NCBI RefSeq assembly: GCF_000150275.1
Contig: NW_002060943.1
Location: 5,173,950 to 5,237,949, forward strand
DNA from: Trichoplax adhaerens
Lineage: Eukaryota; Placozoa; Uniplacotomia; Trichoplacea; Trichoplacidae
Direction: 5' to 3'
Length of the DNA: 64,000 nucleotides
In this document: positions 24,701 to 36,124 of the stretch, one piece after another
How positions within the stretch are numbered: the first letter of the stretch is position 1
Layout: the number at the start of each line of letters is the position of its first letter
Notes under the pieces: generated by a model
The model's database searches: none
Told to the model about the DNA's origin: nothing
The model's input: only the letters and a program-made list of their open reading frames with translations
Translations under genes and position numbers: made by a program

Positions 24701-26834
24701 CAAAATTTATTGATATTCTCTCGCTTTGCCTTATCCGAAAGTGATACACCCGCTAGTGAACTGTCCCTAGAATTACTGTTTTTGCAAGTCATTCTGCCAG
24801 CACTTTTAGAACAGGGATATACTAAAAAATGGACAAAAAGCTTTATTAGAATTTGGTCGAGGACAGTAGGATACATCCTGTAAGTCTTTTAGAAACCTAT
24901 TAATGTGCACTTCAATTTTCACGAATGAGACACAATTTACAAGTTAATATCGAATAAATTACAGTGATCTGCAATCTTATTTGCTGGGACATGAAAACGA
25001 AGAAGGATCATCTGAGAATGTACAGATAATAAATATACCTTTTTGTAGATCTTATCGTAATTGGCCTATTTCTGTATATCAAGTAAACGCAAGTTAAGGT
25101 TAAATCTAATATAGCAAAAAATTTTTATGATCTAGAATCGAAATGATGCCGAATTTGTCCCAGAAGTCAACAACGATGCCGGACTCGCGGGAAACATTAT
25201 TCCCGGTGTAGGCTTTGGAGGCGGTATTGGAGCTGCGCACGCAGCCGGAGCAGCAATTTTTAATCGTAGAGTTTTGAATAACAGCCCTTATCGGAAACCA
25301 AATCAATTTATATTAAGGGTATCATTAGTTAAACTCCATATGTAGTAATTAACTCTATCTTTATCGACTTGACTTTTGTATTGAAAGGATATATCCCAAC
25401 TTTTTTAACCTGAATATTAATCGTTCATGTCTTACTTTCCTAGATTATTGCTCTACTATTGATAATGTGTGTGTCAGTTTGCACTATTAGCTTATTAGGC
25501 TTGACAGTACCAGGTAAAACAGCATGATCATAATTATTTTTACTTAAAGCATAAACATGAATAAACAGTAATCGCGTTAGCGTTACTAAGATCATCTAAA
25601 TTAAGTATTTAATATCTTTCAGTATACCTTGGTCGCTATTTACTCTCTCTATGGCTAGGCGATACTGCAATCCACGAATTATATACAGTTGCGTGTGGAC
25701 TTTATGCGGTTTGGCTGATCTGTAGGATCATAACCCTGATTGTCACTTATATGCCGATGCAGTGGTACGCAATTTTTGACAAAATAAGGAACTGTGTAGT
25801 CCTGGTAAGACCATGATATTATCATATGTACCAATCACGTTATTGTAGCCCATTGATTGAAGAAAATTTTCTTAATAATACCAGGTGTTGAAACTTGGTA
25901 CCGTTACGGTTTTACTTGCTGGAGTTGTACCATTACTGGTTGGATTATTATTCGAGTTAATTATTTTAGTTCCTGTTCGAGTGTCACTTAATCAATCTCC
26001 AATGTATTTCTTATGGCAGGTAATTATGGTTGGGATTGAATCATCTAAACATCAATCTTGTTTCCATATTTTAATAATTGCATAATTTACTATTGATATT
26101 TTAATAACGTAGGATTGGACTCTTGGGGTTTTACATACCAAAATAATCTGTGCACTAACAATGACTGGACCTGACTGGTGGATGAAATTGGCTCTTGATC
26201 AGGTAATGCGATACCAAGTAGCATAATACAAAATATTTTCTTCATAGAATAATAACGAAAATCTATATACTTATATATTTTAACAATCTACCAGATCCAT
26301 AACGCGGGTTTTCGAAATCTTGATTTTGCATTCGTGATTAAAAGCCTTGCTTTTCCTGTGATCAGTATGTTACTATTTCTTGTTACTGCACCAATCACCC
26401 TTGCCTCGGGCGCGTCAAAACTATTCGGTAGGTAACAATGGCTCCTCCGGATCTTTGTGATATACCTATTTATATGGAAATATCACATAAAAACTCAGAA
26501 ATGCTTTAATTTTATTGTTGTTTGAATCTATGTAGGTTTATCAAAGTACCTCCAAAACTATTGTATTCGTCGTATTTATCCATTTTCACTCCTAATATGC
26601 GTAGCTGTAATTACTATCAAATTTCACATAAAGCAAGCTAAAAGGCTCTACAATCGCATTAGGGACGACAAGTAAGTTACTGTCTTCATTTGATAAAATT
26701 AATTTTAATCCACCTTTAATACAATGTACCTCATAGATGATATTATTTCAGCTAATAAAAATTACTAATTTAGTAACATCTTAATTCCCAATAGATATCT
26801 TATAGGCCAAAGATTAGTCAACTATGAACCTTGA
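18715..26834 (+). CDS. MARCHF6: MARCHF6 / Doa10 (TEB4) ER membrane E3 ubiquitin ligase, ~30 exons
   Basis: Polytopic RING-CH E3 ligase of the ER and inner nuclear membrane, acting in ER-associated degradation. Exons: 18715-18820, 20098-20130, 20258-20298, 20929-21072, 21368-21440, 21652-21802, 21905-22025, 22177-22359, 22447-22502, 22727-22759, 22847-22898, 22969-23027, 23113-23210, 23504-23543, 23656-23730, 23926-23980, 24100-24179, 24259-24327, 24441-24491, 24561-24661, 24742-24879, 24965-25082, 25136-25318, 25444-25513, 25623-25804, 25885-26019, 26113-26202, 26295-26427, 26536-26671 and 26795-26834. Phases close to 948 residues plus a missing initial exon (human 910). The C4HC3 RING starts [10 protein letters not shown], includes [12 protein letters not shown], and finishes [11 protein letters not shown]. 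Later landmarks: VWLREQI-like LIWLREQI; an acidic loop in 22177-22359; [36 protein letters not shown]; the TEB4-Doa10 core [17 protein letters not shown]; and the conserved C-terminal element [12 protein letters not shown]. The exon at 25136-25318 encodes a Gly/Ala-rich loop. Confidence 0.95.
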
Positions 26835-29800
26835 AGTAAAGCGACGCTATGAATTTATTACTTATAATTTACAACTAAAGATCTAATTCTGTTGTAGTGT
26901 AAATGATATTCATCTTTTTGTATGATTATATACAGGTTACAAGATTTTAACTCAATAACAACAAAAATGTATTATTACAGGTTTTTTATTTTAGGCCATA
27001 TGCAGATTGCGCATCTATAGTCAGCTAAATTATCTTTATTACAATTTTATGTAACACACGATAGTAACAACTTCACTAATCCAGGATCAAAATTTTAACC
27101 ATAAGTAACTCATATTACAGCATTATTTTCTCTACGGTTTTTACAGCCGAACATTAATATTTATAATTAGATTTTTAATATTTTCTACATTAGAAAACTA
27201 CAATCGCAGATTCGAAAATTTAAAACCCACGTAGTTGGGTGATCTAAATGTAATTGTTATAGCTACCAATTATGCACGTAGAATCATAAGAGTGACTGTA
27301 TTCTCTGAATAGTAAAATGCGAAAGTAGTACTGATGTAATCTTGTGGATTAAATATAATAAGATAATGTTGTCGTTTCCTACATGACAGAGCTTGTAGGA
27401 ACATGCTTATGTGCGGTTATTATTTGTAAATTTTTTCCTTAAATCGAAAATACGCAACCATGACAGCAAATAATGTTAACCATTTTGATGTATGATGGTT
27501 AAAGCTTTATGCGGCTGCATCCTTGTATTGTTAAAGACACAACGGATTCCACTTAAGAAGTGGCTGATCTGTCCTGCGAAGAATTGTAGATGCGGACAAG
27601 TAATATTAAAGAATTTAAATATATATGATGTATCAGAAGTTTATCAAGTCAGATGTATTTCTTATCCAGTATACTTGGATATATTATTCTAGTTACGGCT
27701 ACATGTTTGTATACAGTTTCCTGTATTGTGATTACTGGTCCATCATCGCTAACATTTTATTACCTTATGAGCTGTTAGTATTATTGAACTTAGTTGTATA
27801 AATCAATATAAGCCCAATTAAAGTGTCAATACGACAATTTAGCTATTATCATGTGCAATTAAAGCGAAGTCTTACGAATATACACTATTATAATTCAACT
27901 GTATCCTTAAACTATTGATAAAGTTTAATTCCAGTAGCGTAGGTATCGACATAGTATGATCTCGTCTTAAAATATAACAAGTTTAATGATGGGCTACTAA
28001 ATAATGTAGTATTTAGCAGGCCCTCCCGAATATTGTATTGTCACTATTGTAGGAAAATTGAGAAGCAGTGAGAAAATCTTTATCAATACTTGTGATAGCA
28101 TCATAATATAATGAAGTGGCCAATCTTAAATCACAATGTTATTAATATATCTAATAATCTATATTTAGATTACCTTTATCTCACTTAATACGAAATTACC
28201 CATAAATTCTCGTATAGGCTATGATTAGTAGTTAACATCGCTATTAGCTATACTCACGTAATCCAAAGAGTTATTTTACTGCTGGTGCAACGAAGGATAG
28301 GTAACCGGTGCTGAAGCCATAGCTGTGATATTACAAACGCATGCCAGTATTAAAATTTTACTCTTATTATTTTTGCTTACGCGAAGTATTACGAGCTTGA
28401 CATTCTACTAGACAGAATTTAAAGAGAATTACCTAAACATAAAATATGATGGCCTTATATATATGACTTATTTAAGAGTTATCTACGATTGAATTGTGTT
28501 GGCATGTTGTATACTGTGTACACTACTGTAAATATTAAACTGCAGTATTTACTCGTATAATGTATACTGTAGGTTATAAAACGTGGGATGGAGGTCTCGT
28601 TTTGGATATCTCTAGTAGCGCCTTCCAAATTATTATACAATTATAATCAAATGACCGGAACATCAGTGTTCTCTACAATCTACTGTTTATACTCGTAATA
28701 TCCATCCAATGCAAAGGCAAGAACGGCGTAGCGCTTATCCATCTTGAGCAGAGACTTAAAAGAGACTTTAGTTTCTGTTTTAGACCTGAAGATAGCCCTC
28801 TAAACTTTTCCCGATATGCTATGCTGTCAATGAATTAATGAATTAATTATAATTATCATCATCAATCAATGTTATTGTTGATAATGTAGTCATAATGATC
28901 ATTAACTATCCAATTAAATTAAAGTATATAACAATATCCTATTACTACTGTAGCTGCTGCTTTATTTTGTTTGTCAATGGTGCCAGTCGAGTATATGATC
29001 GTTTGTCTTGTTATCAATGCAATTATTGATCTAAGTTAAATTGTATAATTTAATGACTATATAGCATAGAATGGCTTATCCGACATTATTCGTCGTCTTG
29101 ACTAACAATTTGGTCCTCCTATTTATCAATTTTTTATTGATCTTCTATTTTTTTGGAAAGTACTTGATAGCTAAGCGTTCTTTATGTTAGTATCATTGTT
29201 CTGCCTTGTCAATAATGACCAAGGAGAGGAAAAAAGAAATTTTAATTGCATGAGAATATTCATAACAATGTCTATTGTACGCTTGGATCTGTTTATATCG
29301 ACGTTGGTAGAGAGTCCATTAAGACTTTTGACCTTTCTTAACTACTGTAAAGGCATTTTTTTCTTTTCGGTTATGATGACTCCGATTATAAAATTCTACT
29401 ACTTATTGTATAAAGCCTCTACTTAGTTGCAATCCCTTGATCAATAGCATAGGAATACATAAATACATAATCTGCCATCTTTATCTATATAAGACCTATC
29501 TACAAATTGAAGTAGTCTGATACCAACAATTTATTGCGTTGGATGAGAGGAAGGCAGGAAAAAAAATTCATCGACTAGAACAGCGTCAAAGATTGTAGGT
29601 AAGTTTAGTATAAATATATCATTGACGGCCATTTTTCAACTTTCCACAATGGAATATCTTTTCTTCTTTTTATTAACTTGGTCTTATCTACACATTAATT
29701 GCTATTTATTACTTTTTTATCTAGTCAAAATCTCACCCGTCAAGATTTCTCATGTTGACATTGTCTCATCGATTTAGTCATCTTATGTAAAGAAACTGTT

Positions 29801-30135
29801 GTGAGCAAAAGAAGGAAGGTTGGAGAAATCAAAACATGACAAGAAATTGATCACTAAAAGAAAATAGAATCTCACCTTAATTAATCATCGTCTATCTGTC
29901 AACAAGAAAGATTTTTAGTTGAACAAAAAAGATCCAATAAGTCTTGGATAATTTATATAATAATTCATCTTTCAACTAGATTAACGTTTCAATTCTATTT
30001 ACGATCTTAGATAAAGGATATCTACGGCTATCCTTTATTTGTTGGTGTATACTTTAAGGCAGTAGTGAAACTGTAAATTAAACTTACAATTTTCATTTTA
30101 ATTACAATCGATTGCGACAATCAGCCATTATTATC
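26835..30135. other. Intergenic 3.3 kb, no supported gene
   Basis: AT-rich DNA between MARCHF6 and the coiled-coil gene. Small ORFs at 27492-27692 and 29184-29426 (plus) start with ATG or near-ATG but show no domain, and their flanks lack a clear splice structure. The last few hundred bases before 30136 are presumably promoter and 5' UTR of the next gene. Confidence 0.4.
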
Positions 30136-33100
30136 ATGCCAAGATCAAGTAGCCCTACTAAACAACAATTTCCCGATACTGGGCTATCTCTACCACCGAT
30201 CGCAGCGACAAATCATGGCGTTAACTTAGTAGAGAAAAGCGAACCATCTATTCGAAGCCATAATTCGAAAGAGGCTGGTTTAAGCAATGGTGTGAAATCG
30301 ATGCCTAGTAGTCCAGTTAGTAAAAGTAGAAATTTCCATCCTGGTCCACCTGCTTCACCACGCTCAATTAAGACATCACCACGCTCTAATAAGACATCGC
30401 CACGCTCTAATAAGTCATCACCTCGTCAGAATCTTAGCATGTTAACTGTTGATATGAATGCAGCTTCTATCTATCGTTTAAGTCGTTCATCGCCATCATC
30501 GCCAACAGGAACAAGACGAGCTATCAACATGGATGAGAATGATGATGATCATTATCATCATGCAAAAGAAAGCGATGATTGCTATCAAGAAGATAATCGA
30601 GATATTCGATCGTCAGTTAGTCTATCACGAAAACTCCATGATATCCAACAGAAAATGAATCAGAACGATAGTCAATACCACCCACGACAACGGCAACGGC
30701 CCGTAACAGTCGATCCATCAGAAGATATGGCTGCTAAAGTGAGGATGTCTAAATCCACTCCAACATCACCAACTTCATCTAGAAAATCTTTAATTGATGC
30801 AGCTAGAAAGTCTTCATGGTTAAAACAAGAAGAAGAAAACATTCAACGTATACATTATTATATGAATGAAAATGGCCAAAATCAGTAAGTATTCATATCC
30901 TCTTTTTATTCACTTAATTCGTCGTTTTGATCAATTTAATTGGGATATTATCTGGATAGAGAGATATTCATTGCCGCTCTATAGTAGGTTAATCAATGAT
31001 TTTGAATCAACAAAGAATCCATACAGAGGATAACAACTCTACTAATGATTGTGGATTCAATAGCTATCAACAACTTTATATTACAAGTTCACATGTTGTA
31101 ATTAAATACGCCTTGTTGATATTGTTCGAGATTTCCTTCTTTATAATGCATACCGAATATTAAACACGACGTTAAAATGTCATGGGAAAGCCAACACATG
31201 ATTTAGTTGTTATTGATATTGAAAACATTACGTTTAATCTTGGTGGCGATGTCGACGATTCTTTTACAGTCCAAGATGAGAACTGGTTGTTACAGATATG
31301 GTGTTGTTACAGCTCGAATAGCAGCATTTTTTGATTTTTAAACTGCAGTCAACTTGGACTTGCTATCCTGCTTATTACAAATATAGTGATTTTGAAATAC
31401 TCGTTTAATAGAACTATTTAATTTTTTATCATTTCCTATGATAATAGATTCTCATTACCCTTGGAATAGTTATCTTCCCTATTTAATTTCTCTATAAATG
31501 GAAAACATACTTTGAAGTGTAATAGACCTTTCTGTTTCTTTCCTATTCTTATCCACACAGACTCACAGAGTACTCTACAGTAAAGTATACTAGGACTACC
31601 TATTTTTTTCCCATCCCACTAGTTTAAAGCATAGTAGAACTATCCAATTTTTGTATGTTGTGGAGACATTTCCATGTTCCGTAGTCACTGGCGATATCAA
31701 GTTGCTGTTTGTAAAGGCGTACAAGAATTCCAATTGAAAGAGAAAGGGTTTCTACTGTCGACTATTTTACCATATCATAAGATTGTTCACTGGCTCCTAA
31801 TAGAGAAATCGATGTTTCATTCGATATCTTTTTATCGTGTTGGATAAAAATGGGAATGAAATTCTATCGTACTTGGAAAATTAGTTATTAGTGGCGTTCG
31901 TGATATGCACTATTAGGAGATTATAATTATATATGCTGTGCTAGAACGTAAACATCGTCGATTTTAGTGGATAAAGTAGTACAGGCAATGATGGATTGGA
32001 TCATTATCCCATCATCTTCATCCACGATGACTGGGTGTCTTATGGTACTTTAGCTTGTTACTCGAGCTTCAGCAATGATTGTAATAACGATTTGATAATT
32101 ATCCTCCCATCTATTTCATCGATTACGTAGTTAGTTCTTACCTGACTGAGTCGATATTCGCTATTCGGTATGATAACTATTCCATCATCTTTACCGATAG
32201 AATAGACAGGGTAAATTCGACCCTTACTAGAGTTTGATAATCAATCCCTCTTCCCTCTATTCTATCGACTATAAAGTTAGCAGTTACATGAATTAGTTTA
32301 CCCCTTTCTAGATAATTATTCCATCATCTACTTTACCATAGAATAAACAGAGTAAATTCGGCCCCTTACTAGGCTTTGATAATTATAATTCATCAATTCA
32401 TTATTCTTCCGTCTATTTTGCAGATTCCAAAGTCAGCATTTCATGAGCTAGTTGATATTCGTCTATTCAGTTTGATAATTAATTATTCAATCATCTACTT
32501 TACCGATGAAATGGATAGGGTAAATTCGACCCTTACTACAACTACTGGTATCACGCAGTTTAATTAAGCTAAGGCATAATATGGCAAGTTTGTAGTCAAT
32601 AAACAGATGGGTAGGATAAGAACGACTACTTTTACTATGTCTGATTACGAATAATGTTATAACAAACTTTGCAGCTTAAATTCAAGTATATTTACATTCT
32701 ATACCGGTATAGATTTAGTATCGGTAAAATAAAATAGCTAGATTATCGAGTATTTATTTCTTTCCATTCGCTGGCACTCGAGCTATATCCCTTATCCCTT
32801 ATTTTAGTTGGGTTGAATAGAACTAGTATAATATGGATAGAATAGCAATAAGAAATAGTATGATTTGAATTTTATTGGATGTAATGGCAGTTCAAATCAC
32901 TAGAATTAGAATGAATTAATATCATAGATGATAATATGAATTTAACCACTGCAAAATCAAGATGTTCGCATACAAGTAAGTAATATCGTTACTAGGCATT
33001 CAATTATGATTATTTCTCATCATTAGATTGTCAGTAAGAGATGAATTAAGAAGGGAATACGAAGAATATCAAGCATTATATGGAAATACCCAATCAGAAA

Positions 33101-34146
33101 AAGGTGAACTAACTAGTGATGATAATGAGGAATCGTCAGATAATGAAAAATCTCCTCTTGATCAGCCACAATTGGCTGCAAGTCAAGGCGTTCAATATTA
33201 CATCGCTACTAAAAGATACCTTGGACACCGAGAAAATACATCTCTACCATTCGATAATTGGCTATCGGTTAAAAATACTCAAAAGATTCAGGAAGCTAAT
33301 GTGGCTAGGAAAGAAAAGCAACAGCAAATGTTAAAGAAGCAAGAAGAGGAAGAGAAGAGAAAACAAATTGCGCAAAAATTTTTCAATAAGTGGAAAACTA
33401 AAAAGGATCAAGAATATAAAGAGCAAAAACGCAAGGAACAACAAATGCAACAAGAAGAGCAAGAGTTCAGAAAAGAATTAAAAGAATTGAAAAAGCAACG
33501 GGTACCTACTTTTGCCAAATGGGTAGATGTTAAAATGGAGGAGATGAAGAAAATTAAGCAAGAAGAAGAGCGAAAGCATTTCGAGGAAGAAATGGAAAGA
33601 CGTCGGGTGATACAGTCACGATTTAGTCAAGCACCTTCTTTTGAATCGTGGATGAACAAGAAATCTCAATCAGAAAGTAAAGAGCGAGAAATGCTAGCAA
33701 GAGCTCAAGAAATGGAAGAAGAAAGAAGAAGAAAAGAACGAGAGAAGCGAATCGCTAAATCACCCTCTTTTCAATCTTGGCGTAAAAAGAAAAGGGAAGA
33801 AGAAGAGCACCAAAAAGAGCTTGCTAGGAAAGCGATGCAGGCAGAAATGTCCAAGTTAAACAAGATAAAAAATGAAAGATTTAAAGGTGTTCCATCCTTT
33901 GAAGATTGGTTAGAAGCTAAAGCTAAGCAAATGACATTAGATAACTACGACAGCATGATGGAAGGGCGCGAACAACAAGGAAGTCTAGAACAGGAGAAAA
34001 AACGTATGGAAAATTTATCCTTCGATATGTGGTTAGAAGAAAAGAGGAATCAGGGATTGATACCTACAGCACCTGCAACATCATCAAAGCATAAACTAGT
34101 TAAAGCTAGAAGTTTAGGATCGATCTATCAGGCAGCGCAGAATTGA
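30136..34146 (+). CDS. Two-exon coiled-coil protein with 43-residue F-x-x-W-x-x-x-K repeats (CCDC34-like)
   Basis: Exons 30136-30884 and 33027-34146, joined in phase, encode 622 residues. The intron of 2142 bases is far larger than its neighbours' and could hide another exon. Residues 1-249 are low complexity and Ser/Pro-rich, with four tandem SPR-x-x-K-T/S motifs at about 75-98 and further S/T-P sites (possible proline-directed kinase targets), then an acidic/His patch. From residue 251 on, the protein is a highly charged Glu/Lys/Arg/Gln helix. In it, F-x-x-W (F-F-N-K-W in copy two) followed by K four residues after W recurs seven times, W at about 328, 372, 415, 458, 501, 544 and 585, a period of 43. 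Copies often read P-S-F-E-x-W. From memory this resembles the tryptophan-containing coiled-coil family of CCDC34, often linked to cilia or microtubules. CCDC181 and MAP9 are alternatives. The ATG at 30136 is the first in frame. Function is inferred. Confidence 0.8.
32090..32545 (+). repeat. Three-copy ~140-165-base repeat inside an intron
   Basis: The segment GATAATTATTCCATCATCTA, TTTACCGATAGAATAGACAG, GGTAAATTCGACCCTTACTA recurs at about 32172, 32311 and 32473, with diverged sequence between. It sits in the large intron of the coiled-coil gene and partly explains that intron's size. An ORF at 32376-32567 is a by-product. Confidence 0.75.
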
Positions 34147-36120
34147 TCAATGTATCTCGATTACAAGAGTCTAATTGGATGATGAAGTTGGTCTCTAATT
34201 GAGTGAATTAAAGACCGTACTGGATAAACTACAGTTATAACTTGAAAGGATTTTAGTTTTATTTAAAATTATCAACTTGATGTAAACTGGATTCTTTCTA
34301 TTACCTAGATAACACATTTTATCTTGTTGATCCAATTATTTGTATATGTTGCCTTATCCATCTGTCCTAGATCGATCGAAGCCTTTTCTTGTACCGACTG
34401 TTTCTATTCCTCAATAACGTTTAATAACGTACTATCCAACAACCAATTGGCAATTGATGGCCTGTAATCATTTTATCATAAGCATCAATTACGTTAGCTT
34501 AAAACACTCATTTGGCTTATAAATATTATCTTGGCAAGATTGAAATTTTGGTTTCTTAAAATACTAATTTATCATACGACTCTAACGGTTATGAAGTAGA
34601 TAATGTTAATATGTAGCTAGATTTTGTATAACCCTTCTCAGTCATTGCCGATTAGATCTATATTATTTAATGTCTGTACTAATTTCTATTTGTTTACAAA
34701 AAAAATGAAATTTTTATGTTAACTCTTTTCTCGTTATTAGCGTTACTGCATAATGGCTGGCCTTAATTAAGTATTAATATAACATTAGAGACTATTGATA
34801 TTGATACTCATCATCTAACTTGAACTTGTGTCTATGTATCGTAATTATAATGGACGATAGCTAGTTGAATCATATTGTGGGGCATTGCTAGAACTCAATT
34901 TGAAAGAATATTTTTTATCCTATATCTATTTCTTCTTGTACTGTAATTTACTATCATAACTTGGTTAGAGGTTAATTTCGTGTCACTTTTCCTTGGCTAT
35001 AGCGTTCATCATCGGGCATAAAATATTTAAATGTATTTGGCTATTACTCTAATAGAGGAAAAATGAAATTAACTTTGCCCTGCATGATTATAGTGAACGT
35101 ATTTTACCGCATTTAATCGACTGTATAGTATAGGACGACTTACGAATAATTAATTTATGTACAAAACTCGAATTTAATGTATATTTACTATCTACAAGTA
35201 CGATATTGATTACCTATCATTCTCAATTCTGTTAATTGTACTTTCAAATCTACTGTGGATGGACTAATATTCTTAGAATAAAGGATACACCTATCGTAAT
35301 TCGTTCAATATTGTGTGTAAATAATAACTTTCCATCTTTAGAATTCTTCTATAGAAGTAGAGATTAGGTAGACGACTTTTCGAATTGATTTTATTCAACT
35401 TTTACTTCAAAGTTAATCTAGATCAGTTATTTAAATGCGTACTATTTCACTCCAACAGTTACTCTCCACTCTTTTATGGGTATGCAATAATACGGACTAA
35501 AAATAAATAGAATCAGGCAATAATTGTAGGCGATCTATGATATACACGAATACGTTATGGCGGCTCTTGAATACGGCAGAAAAACTGCAGTGAGGTCAGC
35601 ATTTATTAAAACGGTTTCAAAGAGTTGTAGCTATCGGATATTTTGGATCTCGTTGTTAAGAAGAGATGGCTATATGATGGATCCGCAATATCTATTTACT
35701 TATACATAGTCAATAATTCATCATGATAGACAATTTACGATATAGACGAGTACAACATGGGCCCATTATTATTGATTAATTATATCTCACTATGATACAA
35801 AATTCGGCAACATATCATACTCCATGTTGCGGAATTTTATACCATAGTGAATTATGAATGCGGTAGAAAGACTTTGGTTAGGCTGTAGTATACCTTTCTA
35901 AATACAGCATAGTCTTGTTGTGTATTCAGTAAAGAAGCAGCTGGATTAAGCAAAAAGTAATCTCATAGTATATCACAAGTACAGCAGGCAATATCTTAGC
36001 ATATAATAGCATGCCAAAAGAAAGCCTATAATTCACTACAGTACACTATAAGTCTATTTTAAGTAAAAGTTCATTTTAGTAGCTAATATCATCAAGTCCG
36101 AGTATCAAGTTACACTACTT
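34147..36120. other. Intergenic, no supported gene
   Basis: Presumed 3' UTR of the coiled-coil gene followed by AT-rich DNA with stops in all frames. I see no exon, RNA gene or strong repeat until the satellite begins. Confidence 0.4.
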
Positions 36121-36124
36121 TACT

